This document shows, piece after piece, positions 6,362-12,345 of a stretch of 12,345 nt of DNA; position 1 is the first letter of the stretch; every line of letters starts with the position of its first letter. Source of the stretch: Bacteroidetes bacterium UBA2322 (GTDB lineage Bacteria > Bacteroidota > Bacteroidia > Chitinophagales > UBA2359); NCBI GenBank assembly GCA_002345145.1, contig DDVC01000051.1, positions 1 through 12,345 of the forward strand, read 5' to 3'. Both the position numbers and the translations under genes were made by a program. A model generated the notes under the pieces. It was not told the origin of the DNA. It did no database searches and saw nothing but the letters and a program-made list of their open reading frames with translations.

Positions 6362-6681
6362 CGTGTGCTAATTGCTGCCCAAAATCTTAACCATTAGCCT
6401 GCAAATACGCCATGCGCCTGCCTGCATGATGGGCAGTACATCAGTAGCTACTGTTTTTAAAAAATCTGTGCCAATCAGCTGCATCTGTGTTATCCGTGTG
6501 CTAATTGCTGCCCAAAATCTTACCAATTAGCCTGCAAATACGCCATGCGCCTGCCTGCATGATGGGCAGTTACATCAGTAGCTACTGTTTTTAAAAAATC
6601 TGTGCCAATCAGCCGCATCTGTGTTATCCGTGTGCTAATTGCTGCCCAAAATCTTACCAATTAGCCTGCAAATACGCCATG
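6362..6681 (+). repeat. Tandem array of a 133/134-bp repeat, about 2.4 copies
   Basis: Unit 1 covers 6362-6494 (133 bp), unit 2 covers 6495-6628 (134 bp, one inserted T), and a partial third unit runs from 6629 to about 6681. Units 1 and 2 differ by about four changes. Each full unit contains CTGCCCA paired with TGGGCAG about 50 bp downstream (6375-6381/6430-6436; 6508-6514/6563-6569), then the perfect 12-bp palindrome CAGTAGCTACTG (6442-6453; 6576-6587) followed by TTTTTAAAAAA. The units are too long and lack spacers of CRISPR type. The start of the unit is the dispersed repeat also found at 408-464. Confidence 0.9.
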
Positions 6682-6730
6682 ACTTGCAGGGGGGGCAGTA
6701 TCCAAAGATAAGATTTGCAGAGCTATAACA

Positions 6731-6766
6731 AACAAGCCGGCTACAAAGGTATGCAGCCGGCTTGTT
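6731..6766 (-). terminator. Hairpin terminator of mdh
   Basis: AACAAGCCGGCT (6731-6742) and AGCCGGCTTGTT (6755-6766) form a perfect 12-bp stem with a 12-nt loop, 20 nt past the mdh stop. On the minus strand the stem is followed by the T-rich TGTTATAG. Because it lies between convergent genes it may act in both directions. Confidence 0.7.
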
Positions 6767-6785
6767 GAATAACAAAAAGAAAAGA

Positions 6786-7724
6786 TTAACCAAAAAGTTT
6801 CATGCCGTCCATAACCTCCATAACCGATTTTACGGCAGTGGCAGATTGAACGAGTAAGCCTTTTTCTTCGGGGTTAAGGTCTAATTCTATGATTCTTTCG
6901 ATGCCATTTTTACCCAACACAACGGGTACGCCCACAAAAATGTTGTTTAAGCCATACTCGCCTTGCAGCAGTACGCAGCAGGGAAATACGCGGCGCTCGT
7001 TAAGGGCAATGGCTTCTGCCATTTGTGCGGCGGCGGCGCCGGGCGCATACCAAGCAGAGGTGCCCATTAGTTTTACCAATTCGGCACCGCCGTTGGTGGT
7101 GCGCTCTACTATGGCATTAAGACGGTCGGCTGGTACTAATTCGGTTACCGGAATACCGGCTACGGTGGTGTATCGGGGCAGGGGTACCATCGTATCACCA
7201 TGTCCACCCATCAGTACAGCCTGTATTTCTTTGGGCGAAATTTGAAGTTCAGAAGCAAGAAAAGCCCGATAGCGGGCGGTATCTAATACGCCTGCCATGC
7301 CCATTACCTTAGTTTTATCAAAACCCGATGCAAGGTATGAGCAGTAGGTCATAACATCAAGCGGGTTAGAAACCACTATAATAATGGTATTGGGCGAGTA
7401 TTTTACCACATTTTCGGTAACACTTTTTACTATGCCTGCATTAGTGCCAATGAGGTCATCGCGGCTCATGCCCGGTTTTCGGGGAATACCGGAGGTAATG
7501 ATGGTAATATCGGAACCGGCAGTGGCGGCATAATCGTTGGTTACGCCTACGGTTCGGGTAGAGTAATAGCTTATCGGGGCGGTTTGCCAAATATCTAAGG
7601 CTTTTCCTTCCGATAAACCTTCTTTAATATCCAGCAATACCACTTCTTGTGCGTAGTTGCCGCGTGCAATTACGTCGGCACAGGTAGCGCCTACATTTCC
7701 GGCGCCAATAACCGATATTTTCAT
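6786..7724 (-). CDS. mdh: Malate dehydrogenase (LDH-like, NAD-dependent)
   Basis: 312 residues, normal length. It oxidises malate to oxaloacetate with NAD in the TCA cycle, in the cytoplasm. Visible: the Rossmann loop GAGNVG (7-12) with acidic Asp32 at the end of the second strand (VVLLDI), which favours NAD over NADP; the substrate-specificity loop IPRKPGMSRDDL with Arg82 (the MDH-type residue, where lactate dehydrogenases have Gln) and Arg88; SNPLDVM with Asn120; LDTARYR with Asp148 and Arg151; and the catalytic GGHGDTMVP with His175. The protein therefore belongs to the LDH-like MDH group, the form common in Bacteroidota. It has its own promoter box and a strong hairpin after the stop, so it appears to be monocistronic. 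Confidence 0.97.
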   Translation of the reverse strand: MKISVIGAGNVGATCADVIARGNYAQEVVLLDIKEGLSEGKALDIWQTAPISYYSTRTVGVTNDYAATAGSDITIITSGIPRKPGMSRDDLIGTNAGIVKSVTENVVKYSPNTIIIVVSNPLDVMTYCSYLASGFDKTKVMGMAGVLDTARYRAFLASELQISPKEIQAVLMGGHGDTMVPLPRYTTVAGIPVTELVPADRLNAIVERTTNGGAELVKLMGTSAWYAPGAAAAQMAEAIALNERRVFPCCVLLQGEYGLNNIFVGVPVVLGKNGIERIIELDLNPEEKGLLVQSATAVKSVMEVMDGMKLFG

Positions 7725-7775
7725 GTTGAAATAAAGTTTTTATGAAAAAATGTAAATTGTTTTTAAAAATCGGCA

Positions 7776-7783
7776 CAAAGGTA
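7776..7783 (-). promoter_or_regulatory. Candidate -7 promoter box of mdh
   Basis: The minus strand reads TACCTTTG, an exact TAnnTTTG match, 51 bp upstream of the mdh ATG. The leader after it is A/T-rich without a Shine-Dalgarno sequence, typical of the phylum. A weak TTTA is near the -33 position. Confidence 0.55.
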
Positions 7784-7834
7784 CAAATAATTGTGCGACA
7801 TTGGGTAAATAGAGATAGGGCGAATGGTCGTTTT

Positions 7835-8878
7835 TCACTTTGCAGCTAATCGTTTTGCTACTTCGGCGGCTATTGTTTCCTGAATGCCGTGTTGCAGGTG
7901 GGTGGTAAAACCCACACAAGAGCAATTGATTTCGCCTAAAATAAAACGGTCATTACCTCGCTCATCGGTATCGAGCATAAAATCGGCAGTCCAAATGAGT
8001 GGAGTATGTGGCTCTTGTAATAGGTATAAAATCTGCAACAATGAATGAAGAAGTAAATCGGTAAGATGTTTCCATTCATCGGGCTTATAATAGGTATAAG
8101 CTGCCCCCGAAAACAAAGTTGCCGAAAAAGCATCTTGTGTATTTGCCGGTTTTTTGTGCACCACAAAAATGGGGTTATCGGCCACCATAAGCACCCTTAG
8201 CTCGCCTTCTTTTATTCGGGGGAAAAAACGCATATCCACCAACATACCGTTGTTGCCTGTAAGGTATTTTTCACAGAGCTGCATAAATTGTTCAAGGGTA
8301 TGATACTCGGTGTGGTTATCTACGGCTTCGGTACATTTGAGCAAGGCAGAGGGCGGCACGGGGCTGCCTGTTTCGGGCAGGTTTTGTGGTTGGGCAAGTT
8401 GTACTCGCCAAATACCTTCGCCGGTAGAGCCTCTGTTTTGTTTAAGTACTCGTTCGCCGGTTGCTAAACTTAGCGGGAATTGAGCAGTAAGGGTTTCCGG
8501 GTTGTAATAGGCAAAGGTATCGGGGGTCACTAAACCGGTATCTACCAATTTTACCAATACATCTTTTGCGCCAAACTTGAGCATGGTATCGGGGTGCGAA
8601 AAGCCCATTAATCCCATTTCCGACAACTTTCGGAGGAGGTTAAAATAACCGGTTTCGCCGGTAGGTATATTACCCGGATTGATTCGACTAATGTATGCCG
8701 AAAAACCTTTTACATGATCTATTATAGCTTGTTGCCACTCATCTCGGTAAAACAGTATTTCTACGTTAAATCCAAGTTGGCGCAATGCATTGGCAATAGG
8801 TATTGTGTCTTTTCTGTGCCCGTCTAACCATTTGTCTGTTCCACCTTCAGCTTCAAAAATTACAATTTTCTTACTCAT
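7835..8878 (-). CDS. ATP-grasp-like protein, Cj0069 family
   Basis: 347 residues, cytoplasmic (no signal or TM). From memory the sequence resembles Campylobacter Cj0069, a conserved family without an established reaction. Landmarks: GGTDKWLDGHRKDT (12-25); SRINPGNIP (64-72); GERVLKQNRGSTGEGIW (141-157), where Lys146 is a candidate ATP-binding lysine; KCTEAVDNH (181-189); MLVDMRFFPRIKEGELRVLMV (212-232); HKKPA (241-245); and near the end WTADFML (Asp299) and GEINCSCVGF (Glu316, Asn318). The last two look like the acidic/Asn metal-binding set of ATP-grasp enzymes. It would then activate a carboxylate as acyl phosphate for ligation, but the substrate is unknown. A terminator lies between it and the gene upstream, so it has its own transcript; no clear promoter box is seen. 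Confidence 0.85.
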   Translation of the reverse strand: MSKKIVIFEAEGGTDKWLDGHRKDTIPIANALRQLGFNVEILFYRDEWQQAIIDHVKGFSAYISRINPGNIPTGETGYFNLLRKLSEMGLMGFSHPDTMLKFGAKDVLVKLVDTGLVTPDTFAYYNPETLTAQFPLSLATGERVLKQNRGSTGEGIWRVQLAQPQNLPETGSPVPPSALLKCTEAVDNHTEYHTLEQFMQLCEKYLTGNNGMLVDMRFFPRIKEGELRVLMVADNPIFVVHKKPANTQDAFSATLFSGAAYTYYKPDEWKHLTDLLLHSLLQILYLLQEPHTPLIWTADFMLDTDERGNDRFILGEINCSCVGFTTHLQHGIQETIAAEVAKRLAAK

Positions 8879-8908
8879 AACAAATTCAATTTAGGTGAAA
8901 ACAAAAAC

Positions 8909-8937
8909 GCCTGCAACTTATTGTTTTAGATGCAGGC
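8909..8937 (-). terminator. Intrinsic terminator, probably bidirectional
   Basis: GCCTGCA (8909-8915) and TGCAGGC (8931-8937) pair perfectly around a 15-nt loop. On the minus strand GTTTTTGTTTTC follows, giving a good terminator 31 nt past the stop of the membrane protein gene. On the plus strand ATTTTTT follows as well. Confidence 0.8.
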
Positions 8938-8967
8938 ATTTTTTACTATGTAAATTGCGTTATAAGA

Positions 8968-9552
8968 TTAAGCATATACGCCTTTGTATTCAGGGCTGTA
9001 GAGCATCAGATAACGCTCTTTGCCTTTGGTGTTGTATTCTTTAAGGTTTACTCCGTTTTTGTACCAACTGCGCAGGGCTTCGGCCATTTGGAGGGCATCT
9101 TCCTGAGAGTTTAGGTAGAAATTGATTTTGTGAGGTTCGCCGTTATAGGTAAATGAAAAACTATTTTGTGTGCCTTTAAAGGGGCTCAAAACACCGGCAT
9201 AACCGTCATAAACTAAGGTAAGGTCTTTAAGTTCTTTGGGATTGAGGTCATACACCCTATCTGAGTCGTCCCAAGTAAAATGGAATTTATCGGGCTCAAT
9301 GGTGAGGGTGCCGCGTTTGTCAAATCGTTTGTGGTACCAAAGCAGGAACATCAAAATGGTAAGAAAAATGGTAATGAACGTAAGCAACCCGTTTGCGAGA
9401 AAAAACGGGGGCGGATAGCCGTTTGCCACATAATAAGATTTAATAAAACCGGCTAAAATTACCCATGTAAGAACGGGACCTACTACTCTGAAAAAACCGC
9501 TTGCTCCCTCTTGTTTATCGGGAATGATGAGGTCTGTGCTGAAATTTGCCAT
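8968..9552 (-). CDS. Two-TM membrane protein with soluble C-terminal domain
   Basis: 194 residues, family not recognised. Two hydrophobic helices at about 23-42 and 50-73 are joined by a short loop containing NGYPPPFF. A basic stretch (YHKRFDKR, 73-80) then suggests that the C-terminus is cytoplasmic. Residues 81-165 alternate like beta strands (TLTIEPDKFHFTW, LTLVYDG, SFSFTYNGEPHKINFYL) and end in a probable helix (EDALQMAEALRSWYKNG). TM helices followed by a strand-rich domain and a closing helix resemble bacterial PH-like (bPH) membrane proteins; this is inference from pattern only. It has its own promoter box at 9598-9605 and a terminator after it, so it is probably monocistronic. Confidence 0.8.
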   Translation of the reverse strand: MANFSTDLIIPDKQEGASGFFRVVGPVLTWVILAGFIKSYYVANGYPPPFFLANGLLTFITIFLTILMFLLWYHKRFDKRGTLTIEPDKFHFTWDDSDRVYDLNPKELKDLTLVYDGYAGVLSPFKGTQNSFSFTYNGEPHKINFYLNSQEDALQMAEALRSWYKNGVNLKEYNTKGKERYLMLYSPEYKGVYA

Positions 9553-9597
9553 TGTTTTTTGTTTTTAACTAAAAGGCTGAACAGTATTTTCGCGCTG

Positions 9598-9605
9598 CAA
9601 ATATA
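9598..9605 (-). promoter_or_regulatory. Candidate -7 promoter box of the membrane protein gene
   Basis: The minus strand reads TATATTTG followed by C, an exact match to TAnnTTTG, 45 bp upstream of the ATG at 9552. The -33 element is not obvious. Confidence 0.55.
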
Positions 9606-9671
9606 GGGTTAAAAGCGCAATTTTGGCATGTTTAGCCTTTTTATGCAGTATTTTTTTTCAAAAACGGGCTG

Positions 9672-12161
9672 TTAGAGTTTAATTCCGAAGGTAAAGTAGG
9701 CGGTTCTGCCATCGGAGGGCAGTAAACCCGGTCCTGGGTAGCCTCCGGCACGGCGGGTAAAGAACCTTGAATCGGTTAGGTTATTGATGCCTGCTCCTAT
9801 GGTATAGTGTTTGGCAAACCGGAAATTGGCAGATAAATCCATCACGTTATATGCCGGAATGAGCCCGTTTACCCCATTTGCCGAGGGGGGTTCGGTATTG
9901 GCGGCATCGGCGTATGCTTTACCCACCATGCTGTATTGCCATGTAGCGCTGAATTTTTTTATAGAATAGGTAGCGCCCACTCTGTTAATGTATTGCGGGG
10001 CATTTTCCACCCTTTTGTTTTTAAGGTTGCCGGTTTGTATTTGTCCATCAGTAAAAACGGCGGTGGCAAAATCGGTATAAATGGCGTTTATGTAAGCCAA
10101 TGAAGCAAATAAGCTAAGGTAGCCCACTTTTGAAGAAACTTGTGCGGCTTGGAGCGGGTCAAATTCGAGGTAAGCCTCTACGCCGCGGCTAATGCTGGTG
10201 CCTATATTGGTACGGAACTGGTAGCGGCTGCCATCGGGGTTGAGCCGGGTAAGGTTGCCTATGCGGTTGCTGTAATGCAGGTAAAAAGCGCTCACATCGT
10301 AAGTAAGGAAGTTGGCAGTTTTGCCGCGTATGCCCAAATCTGCATTAAAGCCCGATGCGTCTTTAAGGTTGGGGTCTATTTCATCGGTAGTGGCGGGTGG
10401 TGTAAGGTCGGAGTACATAACCGGGCGGTAAGCCTGCGATACATTGGCATACAGGTTAAGGGCAGATAAGAGTTTGTACTCCGCTCCAATGCCGCCAAGA
10501 ACAAAAAATCGGTTTTGTTCAGCCTTGGGCACGCGGTCTTCTGAGCCGTCGGGATTAAATTTAAGCCTTCCCGATATATCGGAACTGATGTATTCTAACC
10601 TAATGCCGGGAGTAATGGTTAATTTGTTTCCTACTCTGAACAGGTTTTCGGCAAAAACTGCGGTGTTAAGGGTATTAAAATTGAGTTCTCGGTTAAAAGC
10701 ATCGGCTTGGAGCAGCAGGTTAAAGCCCGTGCCGGTATCGCCTTTTCCCTGCTGTTGGCGCAGGGTATTACCACGGTAAATGCGCACACCGGTGGCAAGG
10801 GTATGCTCTGCACCAAACAGGTTATAGTGGTTTATGTTGCGCACTTCCAGCCCAAAGGTACGGTAGCGGTCGCGGTCTATTTGTCGGGCGGCATACATGC
10901 CGGTAGCGGTATTTATGGTATCGGGGTTGGTTATGGCGGCTACAAAACCTATGCTGTTGCGTTCTGCAATAACGCCAAACAGGCTGAGTTTAATGGAGTT
11001 TTTTTCGCCGTATTTTGCCTCTGTATAAACATTTACCACGTTCCATGGGGTATTAAACCAGTTTCTGGCTCTTAGGCTTTGGCGGGCATCTTGCGCAAAT
11101 AGGGCATCGGTTAAGCCGCCGGGTTGTTGGCAAACATAATTAAGACGCGAATACTCAGCGCCTATTTTTACCCTGCCCGATAATGCATAACTCACTTGCA
11201 TGTGCCCATCGTTTAACCGGTAAGCGCTATTGTCTCGCCACCCCTCGGCGCTGCGGTGGTGGTACCATGTATAGTAGTTGAGTTTACCTTTAGCGCCGCC
11301 AATACCGGTAAAAGAATTGAGCATACCATAAGAACCAACGGTGGTTTTATTTTCAACTGAAACGGGTTTGCCGGCAGCGCCTTTTTTAGTTACATAATTT
11401 ACCAAGCCGCCAAACTGGGGTCCATACTGTAGTGAGGCTGCGCCACGCACTACCTGCACTTGTTCTACAGCTTCTAACGGAGGCGTATAATAAGCTTCGG
11501 GGTAGCCAAAAATATCGGGCGAAATATCGTAGCCGTTTTGCCGCATATTAAATTCCCAAGACCTGTTGGGGCTAAGCCCTCTTGAGGCTATGCCGGTTTG
11601 TATGCCGGAGCCGTCGTTTTCCCAAACGGTTATGCCGGGTGTTTTGGCATATACTTGTCGGGCTACATTAAGGGCAAGGTTTGCATTTAGTTTGTCTAAT
11701 ACTAATACTTCGGTTTTTTTGCCGGCATAAATGGCGTTGTTTTCTACATCTGCTAACCTTTGCAGGTGGTGTGCGCGGCTTTGGGCGCTTATGGCTATTT
11801 CATCTAATTGCATCACCATTTCGGAAAGCACAAAATTTACTTCGGTTGTTTTGCCGGCTAAGACAGCAATTTCTTTTTCGGCATGTTGCACATTTACCGC
11901 CGATACTATCAGCATATAAACGCCCTCCGGTACATTGCGCAGTTCGTAGTAACCGTTTTCATCGCTAACGGTACCGCGAGTTGTGTTTTGGAGGCTTACA
12001 CTCAGGTTTGTAAGCGGATTTCCTGCCTCGTCTTGCAAGGTTCCTTTTATGTTGCCTTTGCCCGGATTTTCGGCAAAAAGGTGTAGAACAACTAAAAAAA
12101 GACCCAATACCAACCCTATACGGTTGAATTTGAACATAAACTGGAGATAGTTGGGTAGCAT
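9672..12161 (-). CDS. TonB-dependent outer-membrane receptor, FecA-like
   Basis: 829 residues from the ATG at 12161. This start has an A-rich leader (AATAAAAACAATTGT); the ATG at 12137 would give 821 residues and a cleaner signal peptide. Order of parts: signal peptide to about residue 30 (hydrophobic IGLVLGLFLVVLHLFA); a carboxypeptidase-regulatory-like beta-sandwich at about 37-112 (GNIKGTLQDEAGNPL ... GYYELRNVPEGVY); a possible TonB box in LDEIAISA near 119-126; a plug at about 131-261 with KTPGITVWENDGSG, ASRGLSPNRSWEF and VEQVQVVRGAASLQYGP; then the beta-barrel, ending in TFGIKL. The plug motifs are those of the FecA/COG4772 (ferric dicitrate-type) receptors, but the ligand is uncertain. 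No fecI/fecR sigma/anti-sigma pair, TonB or ABC transporter is in the window. No clear terminator is seen after the stop. Confidence 0.93.
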   Translation of the reverse strand: MLPNYLQFMFKFNRIGLVLGLFLVVLHLFAENPGKGNIKGTLQDEAGNPLTNLSVSLQNTTRGTVSDENGYYELRNVPEGVYMLIVSAVNVQHAEKEIAVLAGKTTEVNFVLSEMVMQLDEIAISAQSRAHHLQRLADVENNAIYAGKKTEVLVLDKLNANLALNVARQVYAKTPGITVWENDGSGIQTGIASRGLSPNRSWEFNMRQNGYDISPDIFGYPEAYYTPPLEAVEQVQVVRGAASLQYGPQFGGLVNYVTKKGAAGKPVSVENKTTVGSYGMLNSFTGIGGAKGKLNYYTWYHHRSAEGWRDNSAYRLNDGHMQVSYALSGRVKIGAEYSRLNYVCQQPGGLTDALFAQDARQSLRARNWFNTPWNVVNVYTEAKYGEKNSIKLSLFGVIAERNSIGFVAAITNPDTINTATGMYAARQIDRDRYRTFGLEVRNINHYNLFGAEHTLATGVRIYRGNTLRQQQGKGDTGTGFNLLLQADAFNRELNFNTLNTAVFAENLFRVGNKLTITPGIRLEYISSDISGRLKFNPDGSEDRVPKAEQNRFFVLGGIGAEYKLLSALNLYANVSQAYRPVMYSDLTPPATTDEIDPNLKDASGFNADLGIRGKTANFLTYDVSAFYLHYSNRIGNLTRLNPDGSRYQFRTNIGTSISRGVEAYLEFDPLQAAQVSSKVGYLSLFASLAYINAIYTDFATAVFTDGQIQTGNLKNKRVENAPQYINRVGATYSIKKFSATWQYSMVGKAYADAANTEPPSANGVNGLIPAYNVMDLSANFRFAKHYTIGAGINNLTDSRFFTRRAGGYPGPGLLPSDGRTAYFTFGIKL

Positions 12162-12199
12162 ACAATTGTTTTTATTTGGACTAATTCTAAATAGTGGCG

Positions 12200-12207
12200 C
12201 AAAAGTA
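12200..12207 (-). promoter_or_regulatory. Candidate -7 promoter box of the TonB-dependent receptor
   Basis: The minus strand reads TACTTTTG followed by C, matching TAnnTTTG, 38 bp before the ATG at 12161 and 62 bp before the ATG at 12137. This argues that the in-frame codons further upstream (to 12338) are untranslated. Confidence 0.5.
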
Positions 12208-12335
12208 ATACCTTTCCTAAAACCCCCAGTAATTTTGTGGTAATTATTTTTTGGTAGTTGGTAGTGAGTAGTTTTGGGTGTAACCCAAGTTTGATGTAAA
12301 ATGACATGCTGCCGGTAAGTGTGCAAAACCGACAT

Positions 12336-12345
12336 CAATTAGCAC
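12336..12345 (-). repeat. Possible edge of another dispersed repeat copy
   Basis: The last ten bases read GTGCTAATTG on the minus strand, identical to a segment of the dispersed repeat (copies at 6366, 6499 and 6633, and nine of the ten bases in the 408-464 copy). The match stops at the window edge, so it cannot be confirmed; ten bases alone could be chance. Confidence 0.2.

Larger units (their letters stand above)
6327..6785. other. Convergent intergenic region with tandem repeats
   Basis: This lies between the T9SS substrate gene (plus) and mdh (minus). It holds the 133/134-bp tandem repeat array (6362-6681), a G-rich patch (about 6688-6698) and the mdh terminator hairpin (6731-6766). No coding frame of note is present. 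Confidence 0.8.

Noticed and set aside
6362..6681. CRISPR array
   Set aside because: Units are 133-134 bp and nearly identical throughout, with no short repeat/variable spacer alternation and no cas genes.
7936..8166. Minus-strand 76-residue frame inside the Cj0069-like gene
   Set aside because: A shifted-frame shadow of a well-conserved coding sequence; it does not indicate a frameshift because the main frame is intact from 8878 to 7835.
10140..11075. Several plus-strand open frames of 109-122 residues opposite the receptor gene
   Set aside because: Antisense shadows with Ala/Val/Gly-rich low-information sequence; the receptor frame on the minus strand is continuous and matches its family.
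12162..12338. N-terminal extension of the TonB-dependent receptor to 12338
   Set aside because: It would put about 59 non-signal-like residues before the signal peptide and would be translated from upstream of the candidate promoter box at 12200-12207.

Overview
The window looks like a chromosomal stretch from a member of the Bacteroidota, probably an environmental lineage of the Chitinophagales/Saprospirales type, though the sequence alone does not fix the order. The evidence is: a secreted protein with a type IX secretion (T9SS) C-terminal sorting domain; a TonB-dependent receptor with an N-terminal carboxypeptidase-regulatory-like domain; TAnnTTTG-type -7 promoter boxes 39-77 bp upstream of several genes; no clear Shine-Dalgarno sequences; and A/T-rich spacers carrying short dispersed repeats.

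Layout. 1-528 is non-coding and repeat-rich: nested inverted repeats built on a GGTGC-GCT-GCACC module, then one copy of a dispersed GTGTTATCCGTGTGCTAAT repeat. A class I/II-type polyphosphate kinase 2 (ppk2) lies at 529-1665 on the minus strand, with a doubtful small hydrophobic ORF behind it. On the plus strand follow a 98-aa lipoprotein (2217-2513), a family 1 glycoside hydrolase (2641-3843) and, 26 bp later, a group II PLP-dependent amino-acid decarboxylase of the aromatic type (3870-5303); the last two look like one operon. A cysteine-rich secreted T9SS substrate follows at 5532-6326.

The 459-bp spacer 6327-6785 lies between convergent genes. It holds about 2.4 tandem copies of a 133/134-bp repeat and a strong hairpin terminator. 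On the minus strand beyond it are malate dehydrogenase (mdh, 6786-7724), an ATP-grasp-like protein resembling Campylobacter Cj0069 (7835-8878), a two-TM membrane protein with a probable soluble PH-like domain (8968-9552) and a FecA-like TonB-dependent receptor (9672-12161).

Apart from the GH1/decarboxylase pair, the genes appear to be separate transcription units. Four have their own candidate -7 box and two are followed by hairpin terminators. They mix core metabolism (mdh), energy/polyphosphate metabolism (ppk2), secretion to the surface and outer-membrane uptake. I see no mobile element with a transposase, no CRISPR array, no RNA gene and no defence island. The least explained items are the GH1/decarboxylase operon, the repeat systems, the cysteine-rich T9SS substrate and the Cj0069-like enzyme.
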